Of a DNA stretch of 64,000 nt, positions 1 through 6,501 are shown piece by piece (positions within the stretch are counted from its first letter, which is position 1; the number at the start of each line of letters is the position of its first letter). Source of the stretch: CAWFKS01 sp963816435 (GTDB lineage: Bacteria; Pseudomonadota; Alphaproteobacteria; Rhizobiales; Rhizobiaceae); NCBI GenBank assembly GCA_963816435.1, contig CAWFKS010000010.1, positions 1-64,000 on the forward strand, given 5' to 3'. The position numbers and the translations under genes were made by a program. The notes beneath the pieces are model-generated. The model saw only the letters and a list, made by a program, of their open reading frames with translations, made no database searches and was not told the DNA's origin.

Positions 1-25
1 GCTGACGGACCCTGACTATAGCTTC

Positions 26-1915
26 ATGCCGGAAGACGATTTTGCCGACGCGCTGGCGGCATTCGAAAAGGAGAACGCCAAAGCGCTTACGCGGCGACGG
101 CAAGGTAAGAAGCGGGCGAGCGGTTCGGGTGCCGACTTTGCCGTGATCCTCGGCGTTGACGGTTATCTTGAGTTTGCTGAGGAGGGCCGTTTTTATCTAG
201 GCGGACATGAAGCCCGTCCGTGGATTTTCGACAAAGTATCCGAGCTACCGGCATGCGTGGCCTTCCGCATCGTCGCAGTTGCCGTGGATGCGTTTGGTGG
301 CAGTGCAACAATCACCATTCAGTATGAAACCCGGCACAACGGCCCGCGCGAACTTACCTTCGAAAAAGCACTGATCTACCGCAAGGCTGAGTTGCTGGAG
401 CGCCTTGCTGCCAACCTGTTCCCGATGGACGACGAAAACGGTGTCGTAGCGCTATTCAAGCTTCTCGACTTCCCCGTGGACACGCTGCTTGTCGAGCGCA
501 CGGGATGGCACGCTGGCGCATTCCTTCATCCAGGTGGTGAAGTCATTGCGGGTGCCGCTTCAATCAACGAAGACGACATGGACGCGCTGGAGGAGTCACG
601 CGGACTGGTATCCAAGCTTCGCCTCCGTGGTGGTGCCGTTCGCGGTGACTGGAGCCGTGGCAGCCTCGACGGGTGGAAGGTTGGGGCGGCCACCTGCTTC
701 AAGAATGGTGCGGCCGATCGCGAGCAGTTCGCACTTGGGGTCATGATGGGCGGTGCCGGCATAGTCGCCGACTTTCTCGACGTCCAAGACCTGCCGATAT
801 TCAACTTTAGCGGCCGGACCTCGCACGGGAAGTCAAGCTCTGCGAAGGCAGCGGCAACGGTGTGCGCCGCGCCAAACAAGAACGGCAATTTCCACACCCT
901 GAACAAGACCGACAACAATATCGAAGGCGTGCTGTCGGCGCGATCGGGGATCACAATGATCTTTGACGAGGGTAAGACGACGAAACCGGATGTGCTCGAA
1001 GCGATCGTTTGGAAGATCGCCTCCAAGGTAGGAAAAGGACGCGCCAAGCAGGACGGCGATACCCGCCCGGAGAAGGAATTTAGCGGATTCGTCACGATGA
1101 CGGTCGAAACTCCTTTGGCCCAGCTTCTCGCCAACGCTGGAAAGACGCAGCCTGGCGGATTTAACGTTCGCGTCTTGGACATCGACATCACCGGCGCGAA
1201 GCCGCTCGATGGGGAGGAGAACGTCGAATTGTTCGGAGGTCGCGTGCGGCATGAGCATGTGCCCGGCGCGCTCGACGTGATGGCCGAGAACTACGGCCAC
1301 GCATGGCGACCAATCGTTCGTCGGTTGCAGGAGCTTGGAGTGTCACGCGTGCGCGGAGAGGTGGATAGGCTGGCGACGGAGATCACCGGCCACGGTGCCA
1401 ATCCTGCTCAGTCGCGTGCCGCCAAGATTCTGGCATTGGTGTGGTATTCCGGACTCCTGATGCGGGAGCTTGCCCTTATCCCGGCCTGTGACCTCACACG
1501 GATCATTGCTTGGGCATGGGAGCGTCGCGCCGAGGGCACCGCGACTGATCCTTTCGTGTCGGGTATGCGGACGCTCCTGAACAATGCGCAGACGCGGCAC
1601 GGGACCGATATCACGGACTTGGAAGCAGCCGATCATTGGCGTGGCGGCGAGCTTGCGGCGTATCGGTCAGGTAAGCCCGGCCATGACATCCTGTGCGTCT
1701 CGACCAAACCGGGCAAGCTCGCGAAGCTCTGCGAAGTCACCGGCATTACAGACGCGGCATTGCGCAATCTCATGAACAAGGCCGGTTTGCTGGAGCTTGA
1801 AGGAGAGAAGGAGCGGCCGTCGTGGAGCCGGTTGCCGGACAGACGTTCGTTTGCGCACTGGCGGGTGAACATGGATCGCCTAGCCGAGTTCGTTGAGGCG
1901 CACTTCAACGACTGA
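26..1915 (+). CDS. DUF927 domain protein (NTPase/helicase-like, element replication?)
   Basis: A 629-residue protein if it starts at the first visible ATG. The frame is open to the window edge and no ribosome site precedes this ATG, so the true start may lie upstream. The central part matches the DUF927 family: a Walker-A-like GRTSHGKSS at about residues 263-271 and a hydrophobic Walker-B-like segment ITMIFDEG at about 309-316. Family knowledge: DUF927 proteins occur in phages and integrative elements, often with primase domains, and are thought to be replicative NTPases or helicases; the biochemistry is poorly known. It lies directly upstream of the 9-bp repeat array, which suggests, by inference only, that the two form a replication module. 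No primase (Toprim) motif is visible in the part seen. Confidence 0.8.
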   Translation: MPEDDFADALAAFEKENAKALTRRRQGKKRASGSGADFAVILGVDGYLEFAEEGRFYLGGHEARPWIFDKVSELPACVAFRIVAVAVDAFGGSATITIQYETRHNGPRELTFEKALIYRKAELLERLAANLFPMDDENGVVALFKLLDFPVDTLLVERTGWHAGAFLHPGGEVIAGAASINEDDMDALEESRGLVSKLRLRGGAVRGDWSRGSLDGWKVGAATCFKNGAADREQFALGVMMGGAGIVADFLDVQDLPIFNFSGRTSHGKSSSAKAAATVCAAPNKNGNFHTLNKTDNNIEGVLSARSGITMIFDEGKTTKPDVLEAIVWKIASKVGKGRAKQDGDTRPEKEFSGFVTMTVETPLAQLLANAGKTQPGGFNVRVLDIDITGAKPLDGEENVELFGGRVRHEHVPGALDVMAENYGHAWRPIVRRLQELGVSRVRGEVDRLATEITGHGANPAQSRAAKILALVWYSGLLMRELALIPACDLTRIIAWAWERRAEGTATDPFVSGMRTLLNNAQTRHGTDITDLEAADHWRGGELAAYRSGKPGHDILCVSTKPGKLAKLCEVTGITDAALRNLMNKAGLLELEGEKERPSWSRLPDRRSFAHWRVNMDRLAEFVEAHFND

Positions 1916-1933
1916 CAGGTTGAGTTCAGACAA

Positions 1934-2303
1934 GTCCGCACCCCGGTCCGCACTGAGTCCGCACTTTTGCCAATTAACCGCCGGAACGCGCAAACCCTTG
2001 CGGTGCAAGGCGTCGGGGCGACTCTGTATTGGACGAGTCCGCACTGTCCGCACTGTCCGCACTTTTGCCAAAAGGGGGAAGGATTCCCCCGTGTCAGGCT
2101 TGACGATGCTGAGCACGGGAATTGCACCCGGTTAAAGGGGCGCGCGAGAGCTATATTTTTCGAAAGTGCGGACAGTGCGGACAGTGCGGACTCAATTTCT
2201 GTCGAAATTACGTAAGTGAGTGTAATACATAGGGAATTTTCGCTCGTCTGTTCTCCACCTGAATATCGCCAAAGTGCGGACTCAGTGCGGATTCAGTGCG
2301 GAC
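1934..2303. repeat. Symmetrical iteron-like array of twelve 9-bp repeats
   Basis: Twelve copies of GTCCGCACT or its complement AGTGCGGAC stand in four groups of three. Group A is direct (1934, 1946, 1957; 11-12 bp steps, the first copy lacking the last base). Group B is direct and head-to-tail (2037-2063; 9 bp steps). Group C is inverted and head-to-tail (2165-2191). Group D is inverted with 11 bp steps (2273-2303; the middle copy has one mismatch). Groups B and C lie in a perfect 31-bp inverted repeat (2035-2065 and 2163-2193). The axis is near 2114-2119. Between B and C is an AT-containing spacer with a short GC hairpin at 2074-2090. The array starts 19 bp after the DUF927 stop codon. This looks like a replication origin, partition site or repressor-binding array; which of these is not shown by sequence. 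Confidence 0.85.
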
Positions 2304-2537
2304 TCGGTTCGCCACCCACCGCGCGCTGCACGGGGCCACTACCAGCGCCACCGTCTGCCCAATCGTCAGGACCGGAGCAGCCCACGGGCAACTGACCGAG
2401 GAAGGTGGCGCTGGAGGATCACGAGGGGTGTGGGGCAGCAGGCGCGGGTTAGGCGGCAGGCGGCGACCTGAGCATTGCGAAGGGCACTGCAACCATCCGA
2501 GCCCGAGACCGAGGACGGCAGCCGGTTGAGGGCAGAC

Positions 2538-2852
2538 TCACGTTTCGGCCCACACTGGTTCCCGCCGGACCCGCACACCAACCAGCCGCCGCACTGTGAT
2601 CCTCTCCCGTTCGGCCGCGACCGGCAGGATCACGTCAGCCGTCATACCGTCAGATCGTCCGCATCGTTCGCAGCGCATCCGCCGCGCGAGAACGTGCACG
2701 TCGACATCGCCGAGCAGGCGCTGTAGGTCGGCAGGATCGTAGTGCCTCCGACCCGGACAGTATCGGCATTCGGCCCAAACAAGTTGGCCGGCGAGGGCTG
2801 CATTCGAAAGCGGTAGGATGGTCGATCGGCGTTTGGACGTTTGCTCGGGCAT
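2538..2852 (-). CDS. Small zinc-ribbon-like hypothetical protein
   Basis: About 104 residues from the ATG at 2852; the frame extends further upstream, but the N-terminal extension looks non-coding. Two cysteine pairs, CRYC (about residue 25) and CERC (about residue 60), are spaced like a zinc ribbon or rubredoxin-type knuckle and flank a helical segment (DPADLQRLLGDVDVHVLARR). Similar small cysteine-paired proteins of unknown role are common in alphaproteobacterial mobile elements (family impression, not a database result). It is convergent with the repeat array and DUF927 gene and divergent from the serine recombinase. Function unknown. Confidence 0.55.
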   Translation of the reverse strand: MPEQTSKRRSTILPLSNAALAGQLVWAECRYCPGRRHYDPADLQRLLGDVDVHVLARRMRCERCGRSDGMTADVILPVAAERERITVRRLVGVRVRREPVWAET

Positions 2853-3380
2853 GTCGATACGATAGGAACGAATGCCTAGGCGTGACAAGGTCCAAAATCG
2901 CGCATTCTTTTGAATTCGAGTTGACAAAAATTGTCGCCAAGATTGCCGCGCCGTCGCGAGCCTCCCAGCTTGCTCTACGCTCGTCGGCAAAAATTGTATT
3001 CATATGGTTGAATGTTCTTATATAACATCATTCTAATGAAGCTGTGGGGAGGCCCGGCAGCAGCGATAGATAAGACTTTATGCAAATTTGAATCGATTAT
3101 CGACAAGTTCTTAACCTTGCGACTTAAGGTAAACACCAACCGATGCAGTCTTGGAACGGCGACTGTCCGGCATTGTTCTATACAACAGGCGATAGCTAAT
3201 ACTTCAATCGAATCTGAACTGTCTAACCTCAACCGAAGTGTTCCAAAAACCCTCCGGACTCCGGCCTGAAAAACCCAATAGAATCAATGCCGGATTCCCG
3301 GCTCTGGACTGTTCCGAATCCAGTTGATTTTGGAACGAATTCTTGCTAAGTATATCCATGCGTTGCAGGGAGTGCAGAGT
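2853..3380. other. AT-rich divergent intergenic region upstream of recombinase
   Basis: A 528-bp gap between the divergent zinc-ribbon-like gene and the serine recombinase. It is clearly more AT-rich than its surroundings. Visible elements are a 5-bp inverted repeat with 3-bp centre at 2923-2935 (GACAA-AAA-TTGTC), a partial second copy of its core at 2988-2997, and a 9-bp inverted pair GTTCCAAAA (3240-3248) / TTTTGGAAC (3328-3336). These could be operators or recombination sites for the adjacent recombinase. No convincing gene is visible. Confidence 0.4.
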
Positions 3381-3980
3381 ATGCGACGAGTGGCTATTTA
3401 CACGCGCGTTTCTACTGATAGGCAGTCCACCGACAATCAAGAACGTGAACTTCGCCAGATCGCAGAGCGCTCCGGCTGGGAAGTTGTCGAAGTCTACTGC
3501 GATCATGCGGTGAGCGGAGCCAAGGGCAGGGACAAGCGTCCGAACTTCGATCGCATGATCAAAGATGCTACGCGCCGCCGGTTCGACGTGGTGATGGCGT
3601 GGTCGGTAGATCGCCTCGGGCGAAGCCTACAACATCTTGTCGGCTTCCTTGGTGAGCTACAGGCTGCCGGTGTGGACCTCTTCCTCCAGCAGCAAGGGAT
3701 CGACACGTCCACACCAGCAGGTCGAGCTATGTTTCAAATGGCTGGCGTCTTCGCCGAATTTGAGCGGTCGATGATCGTGGCGAGGGTCAATGCTGGTCTC
3801 GCCACGGCGCGGACCAAGGGCAAGAAGCTCGGCAGACCGCGCACCGTGGACCGCAAGGCCACGGCCATCCGTGAGGCGCTGGAGGCCGGCCGTAGCATCC
3901 GCGCGGCCGCGAAGGCATGCGGCGTCGGCATCGGTTCCGTGCACCGGGTCAAGGCCGCAATGGCCGCCGAGGCCGCATAG
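3381..3980 (+). CDS. Serine recombinase (resolvase/invertase family)
   Basis: A 199-residue small serine recombinase. The N-terminal catalytic domain starts with RRVAIYTRVSTDRQ, where Ser11 is the expected nucleophile, and contains the conserved arginine-rich AWSVDRLGRSLQHL segment and a FAEFERSMI helix typical of the dimer interface. The C-terminal 40 residues (GRSIRAAAKACGVGIGSVHR) form a helix-turn-helix. The length is normal for Tn3 resolvase/Hin-type enzymes, so it appears intact. The start at 3381 is chosen because the catalytic fold begins there; an upstream in-frame start would add 19 non-conserved residues. It may resolve element multimers or invert a segment; a candidate inverted site lies just upstream. 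A terminator follows at 4019. Confidence 0.93.
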   Translation: MRRVAIYTRVSTDRQSTDNQERELRQIAERSGWEVVEVYCDHAVSGAKGRDKRPNFDRMIKDATRRRFDVVMAWSVDRLGRSLQHLVGFLGELQAAGVDLFLQQQGIDTSTPAGRAMFQMAGVFAEFERSMIVARVNAGLATARTKGKKLGRPRTVDRKATAIREALEAGRSIRAAAKACGVGIGSVHRVKAAMAAEAA

Positions 3981-4018
3981 CCTTCGCCCGACCAAGGTTG
4001 AGGGCAGACAGACAGACC

Positions 4019-4046
4019 GGCCGGGCCACGCGCCCGGCCTTTTCTT
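4019..4046 (+). terminator. Rho-independent terminator after the recombinase
   Basis: Perfect 8-bp GC stem GGCCGGGC (4019-4026) and GCCCGGCC (4032-4039) with a 5-base loop, followed by TTTTCTT. It lies 39 bp after the recombinase stop codon, in the right orientation. Confidence 0.85.
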
Positions 4047-4417
4047 GACGATTGTTCGCGCCGACACCCCGCCCGACGAACACCACGCCGCGCCGACACC
4101 CCCGGCCCCCTTTCTCGGAAGATGCGAGCCCAAACCGACCCCCTATGGAACCAACCGGGTAATACCCCCTGCCACCTTGCGACGCGCATAGGGCGTGAAT
4201 CTGTAGCGGCTAAATTCTGAGCGCCTGCCATTTTTGCGAGGCTCTGCACTCAACCCCGCAATCACCCTCTTCGCCGCCTCCCTCCCCAATCTCGCGCCGC
4301 TCCAGCGGGGCACGTCGAGGTCGTGCAGATCGGATCGGGGTGGGGGTTGAGAGCAGAATGCGGCAAATGCCCGCTGCACAGATAATCTCGCCTGTCAATA
4401 ATTGGTTGAGCCGCATA
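4047..4417. other. Intergenic spacer, no gene recognised
   Basis: About 370 bp between the recombinase terminator and the promoter of the small-protein operon. Short frames on the minus strand have no ribosome sites, no codon bias and no recognisable motifs. I see nothing functional in it. Confidence 0.4.
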
Positions 4418-4446
4418 TTGACAAAATAAATAAAATCCGCCATACT
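4418..4446 (+). promoter_or_regulatory. Sigma70-type promoter for the mini-RHH operon
   Basis: A consensus -35 box TTGACA (4418-4423), a 17-bp AT-rich spacer and a -10-like CATACT (4441-4446). It lies in the most AT-rich part of the spacer, about 110 bp before the first gene of the operon. Start sites have not been measured. Confidence 0.55.
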
Positions 4447-4558
4447 TCAAAAATTCAGAAGGCTCGGACGGGGTCTAAGCACGTTCGCACGGTGTGCGTG
4501 GCGAAAAGAATCTTCTGGAATAATCCAATCGATAACAGAATTGAACGGAGGCCATGTA

Positions 4559-4744
4559 ATGGCACCCCGCCACCCCGGCCGTCCGCGTCAGTTGCCGGCC
4601 GCATCACAGACTGTGTCAATGTTGCTGCCGCTAGACATCCGCGAATACCTTCAATTGAAGGCTCGCGAGGGCCAGTATTCTGTTTCCGCTGCCGCGCGTG
4701 ATGTATTCTGGAGCGCGATGCAGAAGGATTCCTCGAATGTCTAG
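4559..4744 (+). CDS. Mini ribbon-helix-helix-like protein 1
   Basis: A 61-residue protein. The ATG at 4559 is preceded by CGGAGG, a good ribosome site. After a basic GRPRQL N-terminus comes a strand-like SQTVSMLLPLDIREYLQ and then helices (KAREGQYSVSAAARDVFW), resembling the ribbon-helix-helix DNA-binding fold of CopG/Arc proteins. It is the first gene of a compact operon: the next gene's start overlaps its stop codon. No toxin partner follows. A regulator or accessory DNA-binding role is inferred from the fold only. Confidence 0.65.
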   Translation: MAPRHPGRPRQLPAASQTVSMLLPLDIREYLQLKAREGQYSVSAAARDVFWSAMQKDSSNV

Positions 4745-4949
4745 CACGTCTACACCTTGGAAGATCACCGTCGTGGTTGGCGAAGAGCTTCTTGACTACC
4801 TCGACGCCGAAGTAGCCCGGACCCATCAAACCCGCTCAGTGGTCGTCCGGCAGGCGCTCGCCGCTCGACAGGCTGACCAGCGTGCACTCCGCGAGCGCCA
4901 CGAAGCCATTGAGCGCGAGATCGCGGCCGTCGAAGGCGGAGCATACTGA
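4737..4949 (+). CDS. Mini ribbon-helix-helix-like protein 2
   Basis: A 70-residue protein whose ATG at 4737 overlaps the end of the preceding gene by 8 bp. The N-terminal strand WKITVVVGEELLDYLD, followed by helices THQTRSVVVRQALAARQ, is the clearest RHH pattern in the operon. The C-terminus (RALRERHEAIEREIAAVE) is a charged helix that could form a coiled coil. A longer in-frame start 39 bases upstream lies inside the previous gene and adds residues with no pattern. It is probably a DNA-binding dimer; the target is unknown, and the nearby 9-bp repeat array is one candidate. Confidence 0.7.
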   Translation: MSSTSTPWKITVVVGEELLDYLDAEVARTHQTRSVVVRQALAARQADQRALRERHEAIEREIAAVEGGAY

Positions 4950-4950
4950 C

Positions 4951-5142
4951 ATGGCGACGATCGTCCCGACCACGCCCTTCGTGTTCGATTTGTCCAAGCT
5001 CCCCCCGTCCGGACCTGCCCGCAGCGCCGCTCTCGCGTGGGCAAAGGTGGCCGTCGATCCGAGCGCTTCCGGAGCGGAGCGCTCCGCCGCAATGCAAGCG
5101 ATCCGGCCATTTCTCGAACGCATTGAAGAGGAGCCTAGCTGA
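4951..5142 (+). CDS. Small hypothetical protein of the mini-RHH operon
   Basis: A 63-residue protein with ATG one base after the previous stop. It has a proline-rich start (IVPTTPFVFDLSKLPPSGP) and a C-terminal helical half ending in an acidic tail (FLERIEEEPS). I recognise no fold. Its stop codon overlaps the next start (TGATG), so it is translated as part of the operon. Function unknown. Confidence 0.6.
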   Translation: MATIVPTTPFVFDLSKLPPSGPARSAALAWAKVAVDPSASGAERSAAMQAIRPFLERIEEEPS

Positions 5143-5327
5143 TGCATCACGACGAAATGCAAAGCCTCGCCGTGCTGGTCGATCCCGAGCAAAAGGCCCG
5201 CGTGCACCGTGCCGCCGTGCGTGACGGTGGTGACGGACGTTCCGCGAAAGGTGATTGGATTCGCGAAGTGCTGGAGATCGCCGTCGCCGCTTCCGAGGCC
5301 GGGGACCCGTTGCGGAGGGCACCATGA
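5142..5327 (+). CDS. Mini ribbon-helix-helix-like protein 3
   Basis: A 61-residue protein starting at an ATG that overlaps the upstream stop codon (TGATG). The pattern is a strand MQSLAVLVDPEQKARVH, a glycine/aspartate-rich turn, and a second helix AKGDWIREVLEIAVAAS, again like an RHH domain. The following gene starts inside its stop codon (ATGA). It is probably a small DNA-binding protein; no partner is identifiable. Confidence 0.6.
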   Translation: MHHDEMQSLAVLVDPEQKARVHRAAVRDGGDGRSAKGDWIREVLEIAVAASEAGDPLRRAP

Positions 5328-5500
5328 CCAAACTCCCCGATGGACACAGTTGGGAACAGACGCTTCTGACAAAAGATGAACGGGAAGAAATCCTAGTGCA
5401 CTGCTACCGCCGGCGCGTGACAGTCGAGCAATTCATTCACTTGGCGGTGTTGCACTACATCGATTTTCTCTCAGACCCAAAATCGCTTCTTGAAAGATAA
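5324..5500 (+). CDS. Mini ribbon-helix-helix-like protein 4
   Basis: A 58-residue acidic protein, ATG at 5324 overlapping the previous stop by 4 bases. The helical part TKDEREEILVHCYRRRVTVEQFIHLAVLHYIDFL resembles the helix-turn-helix half of RHH proteins, although the N-terminal strand is short. It is the last of the tightly overlapping genes; the next gene starts 13 bp later. Function inferred from shape only. Confidence 0.55.
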   Translation: MTKLPDGHSWEQTLLTKDEREEILVHCYRRRVTVEQFIHLAVLHYIDFLSDPKSLLER

Positions 5501-5513
5501 ATGAGGTTTCCAG

Positions 5514-5945
5514 ATGGAACTGAATGACGCACAAAAGGCCGAGATCGCCCGGCACGGTCGACCGCTCCACGAACTTGATGCGAACCAGAGGCTGGCGGTC
5601 GCGAACCTCGCCGATCTGCCAGCGAACAAGAAGGCGACGGCTGCACCAACAGCCGAGACCGCACCGGTGGCTCCGCCCAAGGTCTGGCGCTTCGACACCG
5701 ACCTCGGCGAGCTTGTCGAAACCAACGCCGAACCCCTCGCCGTGCCGCTCCCACCGGAGGATCGCCCGGACCTCGACAAGCTCGCGAGCGTCAATGCCGA
5801 ACGACGCTCTGCATACGCCGACGCCGTCAATGTCGTGAAGCGCAGCAAGGCGGAGGCTCACTTGCCGGAACCTTCTCGCCGGGTGCGCGCAGATGAACTG
5901 GCTACGGCTGAGGCGCTGGTCGGCTACTTCGCCCGGCCGGAATGA
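5514..5945 (+). CDS. Hypothetical protein, alanine/proline-rich
   Basis: A 143-residue protein. The ATG at 5514 has a GAGG ribosome site about 8 bases upstream. The middle is a low-complexity Ala/Pro/Lys/Thr linker (about residues 37-58), flanked by an N-terminal helical part (ELNDAQKAEIARHGRPLHEL) and a C-terminal charged part. No domain recognised. It is probably the last gene of the small-protein operon, because a long gap follows. Confidence 0.65.
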   Translation: MELNDAQKAEIARHGRPLHELDANQRLAVANLADLPANKKATAAPTAETAPVAPPKVWRFDTDLGELVETNAEPLAVPLPPEDRPDLDKLASVNAERRSAYADAVNVVKRSKAEAHLPEPSRRVRADELATAEALVGYFARPE

Positions 5946-6501
5946 AGGTGCTGTTGGCGATCCCGGCGACCGTTTTGCCGGTTTACCAATCGCGTCCGGC
6001 GGCTACCCGGTCGCGGCCGCGCCGCCGATCTGTGCAACGGCGACGCGGCACCAGTTCGGGCGGGGGAATTCCTCTCGCCCATCGCCGGTGCCGTTCCCTT
6101 TCGTCCCACGCTGGGGGACGGCATCGGAGCAATTCGAATTGATCGGGCCCCTCAACAGGCAGCAGACGCCACCCGATCGGCGAGGGCCGCGTGCCCTCGC
6201 ACCTTTTTCGGCGGCGCGACAGGCATGCGCGCCACCGGATGAGAGGACTCGGGGCACCCTATCGCTCTGCGATCCCTGACCTCACCCCCGCCACAGTGCG
6301 GAACAGCGCGGTTCCGGTTTTCCCTCCGCCGGGGCCGCGCATGCCTTCCCAATCCCATCGACAGAAACACCCTTGGCGCACTGCTGTTCTGCGCTCCGCA
6401 AAGCGGCCGACGGCCGTCGGTTGTCTCGGCCTATGGTTAACGGATGGTCAACGACCGGGCAGTTACCATAGCATTGGAACTTCGGTGAGGGAGTAAAGAA
6501 G
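5946..6501. other. Intergenic spacer before the methyltransferase genes
   Basis: 556 bp without a convincing gene. Short frames on both strands lack start signals and bias. It carries one isolated near-copy of the 9-bp iteron-like motif (AGTGCGGAA, about 6294-6302). The promoter of the methyltransferase operon should lie in its last 100 bp, but I cannot assign boxes with confidence. Confidence 0.4.

Noticed and set aside
2074..2090. Terminator hairpin GGGGGAA-GGA-TTCCCCC
   Set aside because: No T-run follows; it sits in the symmetric centre of the repeat array and is better seen as part of it.
1934..2303. CRISPR array
   Set aside because: Units are only 9 bp, spacers are 0-3 bp within groups, and orientation flips at the centre.
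4143..4450. Minus-strand frames between the recombinase and the mini-RHH operon
   Set aside because: No ribosome sites or conserved pattern, and they overlap the promoter of the opposite strand.
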